Shown here piece by piece: positions 22,822-33,396 of a stretch of DNA of 64,000 bases. The notes below the pieces were generated by a model. It searched no databases, was not told where the DNA came from, and saw only the letters and a program-made list of their open reading frames with translations. The stretch is from Gigaspora rosea (taxonomy: Eukaryota; Glomeromycota; Glomeromycetes; Diversisporales; Gigasporaceae). The number at the start of each line of letters is the position of its first letter. Positions within the stretch are counted from its first letter, which is position 1. The position numbers and the translations under genes are program-made. The DNA lies in the NCBI GenBank assembly GCA_003550325.1, contig QKWP01000219.1:230554-294553 (forward strand). Direction: 5' to 3'.

Positions 22822-24330
22822 ATGATATCGGACCAAGATTTGCGAGTAGTGTTCCATAATTTGCAAAATCCTTTACCGCAATACTTATTAGGCTTATTAC
22901 CAGCTATACTAACATTAGGATCAACTCCTTATGAAAGTTTATTAGCGAAGTTCCTATGGTTTCTACGATGTCTTGGTTGCCCATTTACAGGACTATATTA
23001 TTTTTGCAACATAGAGGGCAACCCAATAGAAATGAGCGCATATTGGCTTGAATCTAAGAATTTTATTCATTTTATTCGAAAAAAAAATGATGACCAAAAC
23101 GATAACAAAAACGATGATAAAAACGATGATGGCGGAGATGATAACTACGGAGATTATGGCGACGAAGGTTATGACGACAATGATGATGACGAAGATGATG
23201 ACGACGAAGATGATGGTAGTAGCAAAGGTCAAAAAAGTGACTTAGTCGAATTTATGTTGGATTATATTAATAATTACGAAGATGATACAAAAAAGAATGA
23301 AGAAGATGACGATGATGACGATAAAAGTAATGAAAATGATAATAATGTTAATGAAGGAAGTTGCAAAAGCACAATCAATACATTCAATACAGAAACAAAA
23401 ATTTTAATCAATAATAAATATGATGACAACGAAGTTGATGATAATAACAAAGATGATGATGAAGCAAAAAAAGATGATAAAGGTTACGAAGAAGCAGAAG
23501 ATGGTAACGGAGATGGAGCAAAAAAAAAAGATGATAAAAGTGACGATGATGACGATAATAATTTTAATGAAGAAAGTAGCAAAAACACGACCAAAATAGA
23601 AACCAAAATCGCAATCAATAATAATAAAGACGAAGTAGATAACAAAGTCATAAGTGAGCAAGATTTCCCTAGACCTTTTGGATATCACGTTATGAAAATA
23701 AAACCTAATAAGTCGCAGAAACGTATTTTGGAAGACTGGATTGCGAAAGCCTCTTTACTAGATAGGCTATTATTATTTTTTTCTGCATACTATATAATAA
23801 TTAGTATAATTGCAGGAATAACTAAAGCAGTAAAACCATGTACTCAAGATAATTCATTAGGAGATTGGCCATACATACCAATATTGTTCGCTTGGATATT
23901 ACCTGTGATTTACGTTAGAATGTTTAAAGGAAAAGTAGTATGTAAAGTGTTACCAGAGCGTTTAAAAAATAGAATAACTATAGTTAAATATAATCCAGCA
24001 ATAACTAAGACAAAACAAAATTGGGTCTTCGCTATTTTTTGTTTTTCACTTTTTCTTCCTTGGTTATCTGTGTTTATAACATATTGGATTCCCCCAATCG
24101 GATTTTCTTGTAAATGTAAATTTTTGACGGTGATATGTTCTATATGGTCATTTAACAATATTGTTGCATATGCAAGTCACATGAAAGGGGAAAAAGATGT
24201 ACATGGTCCAAGTCCAATTGGTGTAATGTTCATTTGTTTTGGTACAATGGTGGGATTAGGTCTGATATTTTTCGAGACATTATGGGAAAGCGCATTTGGC
24301 GCTTCTTGTAATCAATTTAGTTGTTTATAA
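22822..24330 (+). CDS. Multi-pass membrane protein with long acidic insert
   Basis: An uninterrupted 502-codon ORF. Residues 20-62 are hydrophobic (LLGLLPAILTLG, FLWFLRCLGCPFTGLYYF). Residues about 88-290 are almost entirely D, E, N and K and must be a disordered, highly charged loop. Further hydrophobic segments are seen at about 312-334, 348-367, 401-422, 433-452 and 466-487, giving roughly seven membrane spans. Within the acidic part a block of about 45 residues is duplicated: one copy around 160-206 (NVNEGSCKSTINTF, then ETKILINNKYDDNEVD) and one around 238-275 (NFNEESSKNTTK, then ETKIAINNNKDEVD). Six cysteines lie in the last 165 residues. I do not recognise a named family; an ion or small-molecule transporter or a sensor would be guesses. 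Single exon, TATA-like box upstream, AATAAAAAT about 155 bases after the stop. Confidence 0.82.
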   Translation: MISDQDLRVVFHNLQNPLPQYLLGLLPAILTLGSTPYESLLAKFLWFLRCLGCPFTGLYYFCNIEGNPIEMSAYWLESKNFIHFIRKKNDDQNDNKNDDKNDDGGDDNYGDYGDEGYDDNDDDEDDDDEDDGSSKGQKSDLVEFMLDYINNYEDDTKKNEEDDDDDDKSNENDNNVNEGSCKSTINTFNTETKILINNKYDDNEVDDNNKDDDEAKKDDKGYEEAEDGNGDGAKKKDDKSDDDDDNNFNEESSKNTTKIETKIAINNNKDEVDNKVISEQDFPRPFGYHVMKIKPNKSQKRILEDWIAKASLLDRLLLFFSAYYIIISIIAGITKAVKPCTQDNSLGDWPYIPILFAWILPVIYVRMFKGKVVCKVLPERLKNRITIVKYNPAITKTKQNWVFAIFCFSLFLPWLSVFITYWIPPIGFSCKCKFLTVICSIWSFNNIVAYASHMKGEKDVHGPSPIGVMFICFGTMVGLGLIFFETLWESAFGASCNQFSCL

Positions 24331-25085
24331 TTAGTGGTTAAACATTAAAATACAAATGTTTATAGTCAGCAAAATCCCATATGCATTGTGCATATTTAAT
24401 TGTTTGCTTTTTTTTTTGATTTAATAATTTATAGATGATGAAATCTGTTGTTACTTTTATTGTTGATTAAATTACTATTAATAATTAATAAAAATCGTAT
24501 ATAGGCTTAATATAATTAAGATTATTATTCAAAAGAAACAATAAATATTTTCAAGGGCATTCTCAAGAACTCGTTAGATGCGGTTTTCTGTTGATCGAAA
24601 TAGTGAACGATATTATGACATAATTTATCTGTTTTACATTTTTAAATAAAAATTTATGCTGTAGTACTAGGAAAATGCAATGCTAATTACCAGAACATAA
24701 TCATATGATGATTATCAAATTTGACACGCGCGGACACAAAAATTTCCAAATTACATTTCTTATATGATCTTCGTAATGCATCAAAAATTAAATTGAGGAC
24801 ATACATCAATAAATTCAAAACGACCATTTTTGATTTATTCTGTAATTAAATAGTCAGACATTCAAAATTTTATTACCAATATTATGCTTAATTCTATAAT
24901 TGAATTAATAAATTTCTCAAATTCAGTTGATACACAAATTTTCTTTTTCCTCAAATTTCTTAAAGGAGTTTATAATTAAAGTTCATATTTCATATCAAAG
25001 CTATTTTTATTTTGATAAATTTGTAAAAACCTTCTTTGTTAAAAACTCACGTAATGGGTTGGAATAATTTTTGATTTCTAGGACA
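24331..25085. other. 3' flank of the membrane-protein gene
   Basis: No gene. TTAATAAAAATCG near 24485 is a candidate polyadenylation signal. Confidence 0.4.
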
Positions 25086-25192
25086 GTTAATCGGTCCATC
25101 CTGGTGCAAGGACTGCCGATCTTTTAAAAGATCGATCGCAGTCCAGGACCGAATAGAACCGGCTAAGTTAGACCGGATGGACTGATTAATTA
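25086..25192. repeat. Small inverted-repeat element (GGTCCATC type), copy 2
   Basis: GTTAATCGGTCCATCCTGG at the left mirrors CCGGATGGACTGATTAA at the right, with a central GATCTTTTAAAAGATC palindrome. Confidence 0.6.
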
Positions 25193-25560
25193 AGTTGAGA
25201 TTAATCTTACCCGAGCGTACTACCCTAGCCATTAAATATATGAATGGATTTTTATACACAAGATTTAGAGGTTAGGATAAGATACCCCCAGGTACAATTA
25301 AAATCTTTATTAAATATTTTCATTTAGAAAATTAAAAATTGTACAGGCAAATCTATTAATCTGCCAAAGTGTTTGGCAATTTTGTAATTAATAATGGATT
25401 TTTTCTACAAAATCATTATTCGCTATAGATGAAGTCAAATTGTTCAAACCAGGCTCATCAATGGTTAATTTTTAGTTTTACATTACGTGAAATCTGAAGT
25501 CAACAATTTTTTTCATTATTTCTCCGCAAGGCTAAACTAATGCTAAAGTCATGTTATTAG

Positions 25561-25640
25561 GACTAACGATCCTTTCGGTCCATCCTAAAAAGGACTGGAC
25601 TGACCCGATCCCTGGATGGACCGAAGGATTGTCAGTCCGG
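25561..25640. repeat. Small inverted-repeat element (GGTCCATC type), copy 3
   Basis: GATCCTTTCGGTCCATCC is mirrored by GGATGGACCGAAGGATTG. Confidence 0.6.
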
Positions 25641-26242
25641 ACCGGATGCCCTAATATTTTCATGCCATTGCGTCATCATAACAATATCATGAGAAATGTT
25701 AATGGGAGAACATTAGGACCGTGGAATATAAAATAATATTTGTTGCTGTTGGTGCTGTAAGCGCTAAAGCTGGAGATTAGGACTTCAATTTAAAAATATA
25801 AACCCCTCTAAAATCCACTTATATTCTTTTATTATCAAAACTAACACTAAATCCTAACCTAACCGTTAAAAAAAGCTAAGAAAGTGCACTCCAAAAATTT
25901 TAGAAAATCTTATATTAAAATAATTGAAATTTCCAGCTTCAGCCGCGACAATATTTAATAAGTAAATAAGCTATTAACAATTTGATTTCTATTGATCCGA
26001 AATATTTCATAATCGTCCAATAGAAGATACAATTTTTCTCTTCATTTATAGGCACACTTATAATTGGTTTTTCAAATGTCTATGGTGAACCTAATATACT
26101 CAAATTAAAACAAAGATCTATATAAACATGGTCCACGATTAATGATACCTGACGAATGACTAAATAGTTTCGTCTAGACGAATGACGAAGCCATTTCGTC
26201 AGGCAACTTCAATTTGGCGAATGTCGAATGACTAAACTTGTG
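25641..26242. other. Non-coding, with TGACGAA motif cluster
   Basis: No gene. At 26145-26230 there are repeated ACGAATGAC and TTTCGTC motifs, in both orientations, related to the array at 63326-63520. Confidence 0.45.
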
Positions 26243-26499
26243 AGGCGAGACCAACTGGATTCTGTGTTTTACATTACCCCCATCTCCCCTCCGGAGGAGG
26301 GGGAGTGGGTGGTTCACATAGTAAAATTTAAAAAAAAAGGGTTTTCAAAAAATTTTTCCGGATTGTTCCGTGACTGTATAAAAATTTCCGAAATTTCCCG
26401 TAGCCCTACGTATATTTATCTAAATTTTTTTTACTATAAGGGAGAGGGGGACTCTGAGAAGGGGGATAATGTAAACACAGAATCCAGTTGGTCTCGCCT
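26243..26499. mobile_element. MITE family C, copy 1
   Basis: AGGCGAGACCAACTGGATTC at the left is exactly mirrored at the right, and the halves are further inverted relatives (CATTACCCCC...GGGGGATAATG). ORFs across it are readings of the hairpin. Confidence 0.85.
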
Positions 26500-26564
26500 G
26501 ACGATCGTGATGATATGAAACTCATGACGCGAAATCTAAGGACATTGCTTCAGTGCCTAGTGTA

Positions 26565-26790
26565 AGGCGAGACCAACTGGATTCTGTGTTTTAAATTACC
26601 TCGTTTCCCCTCCAGAAGTGAGGGAAGAGCGGGTGGTTCACATAGTAAAATTTAAAAAAAACTTTTCCGAATTGTTTCGTGACAGTATAAAATTTTCCAA
26701 AATATCACGTAGACCTATGCATATTTATCTAAATTTTTTTTATTATGAGGAAGGGGGTAATGTAAAACACAGAATCCAGTTGGTCTTGCC
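26565..26790. mobile_element. MITE family C, copy 2
   Basis: Same ends as the copy 65 bases upstream (AGGCGAGACCAACTGGATTC and its complement), flanked by TA (26563-26564, 26791-26792). Confidence 0.85.
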
Positions 26791-26799
26791 TAACTATTA

Positions 26800-27186
26800 G
26801 GCCACGCAAAGTTGATTTTTCCTTTTGCATTACATGGATTTCAAAATTCAGGACGGACGGACGGATTTTTTTTTCCTTTTTTTTTTATTTTCATTTACTG
26901 TAAATAGAATAATGTTCACATTTAAGGTTATACAAGGTTAATTTTTCATTTTGCACAACAAGGAATCAAAAAATTGGACCGGATGTCATATTTTCCTGTC
27001 AGTCCTATCGGACAACTACAGAAAATTACGGTCTCCATCGGATGATACCGGATGAAAATAGTGGGAAAAAATAGATGTTAAAAATCGAACAGTTGGCACA
27101 ATTGGGACCTAAAAAAAAAAAATTGAAAAATTGAAAAAATGGGACGGCGGGTAATGCAAAACGACAAATCAACTTTTGCGAGACCT
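26800..27186. mobile_element. MITE family D
   Basis: The ends GGCCACGCAAAGTTGATTTT and its worn complement (ATCAACTTTTGCGAGACCT) are flanked by TA (26798-26799, 27187-27188). It starts 8 bases after the preceding MITE. Related sequence occurs at about 20055-20395. Confidence 0.78.
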
Positions 27187-27528
27187 TAAGGAGGGAGAAC
27201 GTATGCCGATTTAACTCAAATAGTTACTAGGAAGATAGGTTTCTGATTTACTCGAATAAAGGTCTCTTCAGCGCTACACTAACTTACTTCCTTTATTTTT
27301 CTTAAGTAAAATCGAAGGGAACTTCTCTACATGTCTCTCTTTATTGAAGTCAAATTCGTTTATATACATTTGAATTTAATATACGACACATTAACGTGTT
27401 GTTATACGTTATTGTGTTGTTTAATACGCTACGTGCTATTCAATGATGGTACTACCAAGCCTAACACGTTGACATGCTATCAAGAATGATTATAATCTGT
27501 GCCCTTAACACGTATATGTGCTAACACG
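27187..27528. other. Non-coding; ACACGT-rich
   Basis: No gene. AACACGTT, ACACGTA and TAACGTGTTG motifs recur from 27391 to 27530, possibly an LTR fragment. Confidence 0.35.
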
Positions 27529-27538
27529 TTTCGTGTTA

Positions 27539-27647
27539 GAGATGTGATCCGTTATCCGTTTCCATCCGTTTTCATATTAAAATCCGCGGATATCCGTGGA
27601 TTTTAATATAAAAAACGGATGAAAACGGATAACGGATCACATCTCTA
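27539..27647. mobile_element. 109-bp near-perfect palindromic MITE, 10-bp direct repeats
   Basis: GAGATGTGATCCGTTATCCG at the left is exactly mirrored at the right. TTTCGTGTTA occurs on both sides (27529-27538 and 27648-27657), a target duplication of 8-10 bp depending on where the element ends are set. It splits a sequence of the ACACGT-rich region. Confidence 0.85.
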
Positions 27648-27657
27648 TTTCGTGTTA

Positions 27658-28581
27658 TGAAATTTTAAAAAAGGATGATTGTATGTCAATCAAGTTAACA
27701 CGGATTTGACTAACATTTAGTGAATTTTACAAGAAAAGAAATGAAAGTTGTCTATTGTGAGCCTATCCCCAACAAGTGATGTGATGATCGATTACTAAAA
27801 TCGGTTTAGTGGTTAAAATGGTTTTAATGGTTTTATTGATATCTATTAAAGTGGATTTATTGATTTTAATGGTGTTACACTTTAAAATTGTTTTTTATTA
27901 TTTTCGGTTCCTTAAAATTCTTAACTTTTGATTTTGAACCCGTGATCATCTATGATGATCGCCCTGAACTCTTAAACCGTCATCACTTTTGATCGGTTGA
28001 ATAAATTTTTCCTTATAATTTCTTTAATTGTCAATGTAAACATATCTATTTATTTCCTCTTTTCTTATTTTTATGCATATCATTTCTTATTACTATATTG
28101 GGACATTATACTAAAAATTGGATCGAAAGCTCTTATGGATAGGATTGCCGAATGAAAAATGGATCGGCTAACCGATCTCATCTATACCAATGCACCTGAT
28201 TAAGAAGTATTCAATACGCGGCTCTTTAAAGGTATTGGATCCTTTAGTTCACGTTGTTAACCTATATAAATTCCTATAAAAACACAAAAGTGATTATAAC
28301 GTTTGAACTAGTGATCAGAATCGCATGAAACCATCATCGAGACGATTACAACGAGCTCTAAATCGTTCCAACATGATCACTGGGTGGCAAGATCGGAGCC
28401 ACTAAAGATCTACTCTTAGAGCTGGAATCTGATTGGCTAGGCGATTGCTGCAGGCAAATTCGTTACATGTTATTCATGTAGAGCTTGTTATTTTTGAAGA
28501 ACATTTATTACATATTTTATTTGTTATACATATATTATTATTTTATATATTTTATCTATTTTATATATACTATATATATTA
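27658..28581. other. Non-coding stretch
   Basis: No gene. Short ORFs at 28433-28757 are low-complexity TA/AT readings. Confidence 0.45.
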
Positions 28582-28768
28582 CAGTGAACCTCCTTTACAA
28601 TTACAAATTTGGTAACATATGTACTTTTTTCAAAAAAGTGCTTATAAAGAGGTTGTGCTTTTATAGAGGTACTTTTTATATATTTAAGTTTTTAATAAAA
28701 TGTGATATAGAAAGAGGTTTTTATTATGATGTGATTGTAGAGGAGTTGATTGTATAGAGGTTTGACTG
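28582..28768. mobile_element. MITE with CAGTSAAACCTC ends, copy 1
   Basis: CAGTGAACCTCCTTTACAA at the left and TATAGAGGTTTGACTG at the right form inverted ends, flanked by TA (28580-28581, 28769-28770). Same family as 31226-32513 and 35395-36093. CAGT..ACC ends with TA duplication resemble pogo/Tigger-type elements (inference). Confidence 0.72.
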
Positions 28769-28770
28769 TA

Positions 28771-31223
28771 TTAGTAGTAGTTGTAGCATATATTGCACAT
28801 GCAATAGATATAGTCAATTGAACTAGTATAAATTCAAAATGTATAAAAGCAGCAAATGTGGACCCCAAGTTCAACATAGAGTCTTCAACTCTTTCAAGAA
28901 TAAACTAAAATTATTACAAACTAAATTAAACAATTATTAGTATTGGCCAGTGCATAAAGATTGATATCAAATTTAGGACCTAAATATCTTGTAAAACTTT
29001 TATTACAATTATTATTCTATTAAGGGTAGGATGAAGTAATATATAAAACTAATAGTAAAAAAAAATTTTCTTAAAATTAAAGAAAATTATATTTAGTAAA
29101 CCAATTCTAAATTTCTAAATAAAGTTGTAAAACAGATTTTCTAATTCTAATAATAGTAAAAACATTAGCATGACTGAACTTCTTTTAATTGGCTATCATG
29201 TCAGATGATCTTCATAAAAAATAAAGAAAAGTGAATTTTTAATATGAATCAAATATGATTGGCTGATTAAATATCAATAAATTAGTTAGTTCGACTTTTG
29301 AAATATAAAAAATCTTCAGTGTTCAATTAACTTATGTTATATAAACTCATCAAAAGGACTTATTTAATAGCTCTTAGCATTATGGTTAAAAATTATGATA
29401 TGTAACCATTGATCAGTAAAAACATTAAATACATTAATATCTCAACATTATAATCTTTAATATTGACACTGTATTTTACTCTTTTTTCAACATGAATGCA
29501 ATTTTTTAAATATTAATACAAATATTATCTATTCTATAGATTCTATTGTTACAGTAAATATAACTTGCACCTGTTGTTTTTATGTTATACAATACATATT
29601 TTCATACATCTGTATCTACTTAACAAAACCAATGCCTCTGATTATATACATTTCTTACAACTATTCGAACAACCTAAATTTTTATAAATAAGAGTTTTAT
29701 AAATTAAGATAAATAAAAAAAAATTGAAACATCATATTAGCTGTTTAGCAGTCATATAACTATATATTCATCCATAATACATTTGTATATACATTTATAC
29801 ATTCATACTTATGCTTTATGAAAGTTATACAGATCATAAGATGCATTAGATGTTCTTTGACAAAACAACTACATTATGGCCATAGAACATCCCAATAAAG
29901 TTTCATAGAAATTGGACTAAATTGGAGACAAAAATTAGCCGAATAATTTTTGTTAATATTGATATAAATGAAACCAATAAATAACAACTAAACCGGTTTT
30001 CTTATCTGAATTAATTTGTAAATTATAGTAAGTTCTTTATTGTGATACCTTCATGAGCTGGCTGTTAAAATTTTATAAGCCAAAAGTGCTGAAAAAGTAA
30101 CAGAATTCCAAGTTTTCTGTGTATTACATTATTTTATAACAATTTACTAGTAAAAATGTGTGTCTAGTAAAAGTTAAGCAGAATGCAGATTACTCAGATT
30201 AGTCTCTACACTATATTCATATATTAACAGAAGAATAAACTGGTAAAGTTTTATAGAAAACCCGCATGCCCTTCATATATTACCTTATGTCGTATATTTC
30301 CTCTATATGATTTTAATATATAAAAAATCTTGTTCACCATCCATGCATATAGGATTTCAGTCATGCTAAAAACATTAAAATTAGTTAAATATTTATTAAG
30401 AAACTTGTACTTAAAAATAGAGTATCATAAATTGTTTACAAAATTATATAATGATCATATGATATCAACCAATCAAAATTAATTATTTTGTGTTACTAGA
30501 AAAAATTTGAAAAACTTTACAACATTTAAAAATATAATTTTTTCAAATACTTTATTATTAAAATTTTACTATTATAAAAAGAGCATTTTGTACTATATAT
30601 TATAAATTTTTGGCTAAATTGATTACAACTGTAAAAAGTTCTATTTGTAGCACATTTTTATTTTCTATATAAATCTCATTGTGCAATTAAAATTATATAA
30701 TCAAACCTTTCAATATTGGTTTACACATAAATATATTTAAAATTTTCTTTGCTTATAGCTTTTTTTTTTATAATCCAAGATAGCAGTTATCTGGGTTGCT
30801 TATAGCTTAAAATAACAAAAATTTTAAGTTTTAAATTAATTAGCTATATATACTATTCTATATAATTTATAATTTTATATTACTTTTTGAAAAATTTATA
30901 TAATCTATACAACAAAAAATATACTCTTTACTACATTACCTTTCTAAATCATCTTTTAGATGATTTTACCTTTTTTTTGCACAACAAATGAAAATTTTCT
31001 TATATTCACAAAACTTTAGTAGAAAATTATACTATGAAAATTGGTGAATTCAAATAAATTTAGCAAATATGTTGTAGGGCAAAGCAAAAACTTCAAGCCC
31101 TTTACTATAGAATTATGTTACTGAGCTTCTAAAAAAAGTATTGTAAAATGAATAAAGATGCATATTATCTGGTGAATTACAAGGAGCTCTGTCACTGGCT
31201 AAAAGACTTTTAGTAATTTAGAT
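28771..31223. other. Long gene-free AT-rich stretch
   Basis: About 2.4 kb with frequent stops in all frames, no repeat ends and no RNA gene that I can identify. Confidence 0.55.
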
Positions 31224-31225
31224 TA

Positions 31226-32513
31226 CAGTCAAACTACCATAAATGCAACTCAATAGGACAAGCCTACAATGTGCATTTAGAAAGGTTTGCATTTAGAAAG
31301 AGCCAATTAAATTGTAGCTTTAAAATTAGATCATCAAGTTAGTATAACTTTTACTAAAAACTGTATAACATAACTTAAATACTACAATTACTGGCCTATT
31401 TGGCATACCTTTATTAATCTCATCAAATCATATTCTCTCAATATTACACTACACAAGTGCAAGCACATAGCAATAATGAATACAACAATAAAGCTGATAA
31501 ACTTGCAAAAAGCCACTTCTCCTTACCTATTCTAGCATTTCAGCCCCATAATATTTATAACCCATCTTTTACTTTTATTTACAAAAAAACATAATATTGA
31601 GCAACCAACACGTCGTGCTATAAAAAATATCTGTAATGCATATACTATTGCTATGTGGTCCTCTCAACACAGAATTCAACAAATTATTCCCCTTTCTCGA
31701 CAAATTGATTGGAATGCAACCTGGCTATACCTCAATCACAACCACAAGTGCACATATAACTATATTAATTTTTAACTTTGTTTTCAAAAATCATTCCGAA
31801 TTAAATGTATACTACATATGCTTCCTACCCTTTCTTATTTTCTTTCTACAAATCCTTCTCTTCAAATACATCCTACTTGTATTACATGCAATCAAACAGA
31901 TCACCAACTCTACTGGCTACTTTGTCCAAATTCAAACAATATATCAACTATTATCCAAAATGCAATCAAAAACTTTTCCTTTTCAGACTTATCAGATATA
32001 ACATCCAATGAACTACAGCAACTACGCAACAATCTCATAACACACTACTGTTTTTCCCCTACACAATTTATACCCTTTAATACTACAACTTTTTATACTA
32101 CAATTCAGGGATTCATCCCTATATCACTTATTAAATATAGTTGACCTACTAATTCTATTCTCCACATCCAAATCTAGGTGAGTTTTAACCACTCTAGTAG
32201 GTTTAGGTTGCAGATAATTTAAATAGAAATAGTTTATCTATAGTCTGAGACTTAATTCTTGTATAATAATTTGTAATTCGAGAAATCCCGTGAGGAATCT
32301 CACACATTTATTAATAAAGATAAAAGCAAAACCTCACCTTAACAAAAAAAAAATAACTTAAATACTAAATTTGATTGCTACATGCATTTAGAAAGGTTAG
32401 TGTGATATAAAATGATATTTAAAAAATGTGCATTTACAGAATACGAAAACTGTATAACATGTATTTAGAAAGGTATTGTATTTATGAAGGTTGCATTTAT
32501 GGAGGTCTGACTG
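31226..32513. mobile_element. MITE with CAGTCAAAC ends, copy 2, split by a LINE
   Basis: The ends CAGTCAAACTACCATAAATG and ATTTATGGAGGTCTGACTG are flanked by TA (31224-31225, 32514-32515). Without the inserted LINE and its target copy the element is about 305 bp. Subterminal GCATTTAGAAAGG motifs occur near both ends. Confidence 0.85.
31385..32352 (+). mobile_element. 5'-truncated LINE with 15-bp target duplication
   Basis: This is the 3' end of a non-LTR retrotransposon. Readable parts are an RNase H C-terminal block (VQAHSNNEYNNKADKLAKSH near 31459), a conserved segment ending in CILHMLPTLSYF, a cysteine/histidine knuckle CITCNQTDHQLYWLLC (near 31878) and a 3' UTR ending in a short A-run. 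The 15-bp duplication ATAACTTAAATACTA (31370-31384 and 32353-32367) brackets it exactly, proving target-primed insertion. Stops and frameshifts interrupt the coding part, and the reverse transcriptase and endonuclease are missing. Confidence 0.88.
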
Positions 32514-32515
32514 TA

Positions 32516-32847
32516 CTATAAGAGAGTATTAATTTGAGTATATTAAAAATATTTTTTAAAATTAATTGTCTGTATTACATAAATGATTCTCTTCAAGAGT
32601 TATATACATTAATTCAATATAACTTATATTCATAGTATTTTGTCTATTAGAAAAAAAATAATTGAGTACAAATCAACTAGTTATTCAATTTTGCTCAAAT
32701 TTTAACCATATCTTTATCATATGCACTTTAATGCACATGTGTAGTACAAGCTCATACAATTGCATATTGGTTGCAAAATTATTTAAAATATCTTTTTTTT
32801 AAAAATTTTTTTTTCAAATACAATGAGTTGTACCTACTTAATTATTA
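32516..32847. other. AT-rich spacer
   Basis: Nothing recognised. Confidence 0.4.
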
Positions 32848-32862
32848 AAATAAAACAATATT

Positions 32863-33089
32863 TTTTTTTCCCTTCGAACATCTCGCCAGACTCAATATCC
32901 TGGCTCTGGTTTGTATCTAGTCCACAGCTATCGAGTTCCCACCATGAACTCCAACCCCCACCACGACTTGCCATACCAAGCCGTAACCTTATCGAGAGAT
33001 CCTCCGGAGAGGTCATAATTATGATCTGACAACCCCCGGGTGCCTCGAAGGTCCCTGCAGGCGATGTTCTGCACCAGTGCCTGAGTGCC
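32863..33089 (-). mobile_element. Probable SINE: GC-rich, poly(A), 15-bp TSD
   Basis: A 227-bp island of balanced base composition in extremely AT-rich surroundings. AAATAAAACAATATT occurs exactly on both sides (32848-32862 and 33090-33104). Read on the minus strand it begins GGCACTCAGGCACTGG and ends in an A-run (the T-run at 32863-32869), the signature of a poly(A)-tailed retroposon. Short non-coding length suggests a SINE. Possible polymerase III boxes (TGGTGCAGAACATCG and GGACCTTCGAGGC) are only loosely like A and B boxes. A fragment of a processed transcript is the alternative. Confidence 0.72.
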
Positions 33090-33396
33090 AAATAAAACAA
33101 TATTAAAATAATAAAAATAATATAAAAAGTTAGATTAAAACCTATTATATTTGATACTAAAAAATTTTTAATAATTAATTAAGAATAAGAACTTTTCTTA
33201 GTATCAAAATTATGAAATTTTTTGAAGTACAAATCTTTTTGCACCAGTCCATATATAACCATCAGGGACATGCAAAAATTATTTTATTTATTTAAAAAAT
33301 TTGTTTAAAAAATTATAGAAATTTGTCTAAATTTGGATTTTTTTTTTTACCAATATTAAATAGATAATTTGGCTGAAATTAATATACAATCAACAT

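Noticed and set aside
22993..23688. Long hydrophobic ORFs antisense to the acidic region of the membrane-protein gene
   Set aside because: Complement of GAT/GAC repeats reads as I/V/F-rich codons; a shadow of the real gene.
31636..32144. ORFs of 68-121 residues taken as host genes
   Set aside because: Overlapping frames of the decayed LINE; the domain hits are in mixed frames.
32834..33100. 88-residue minus-strand ORF in the GC-rich island
   Set aside because: It runs through the poly-T tail and the target duplication, so it does not respect the element; the island is better explained as a SINE.
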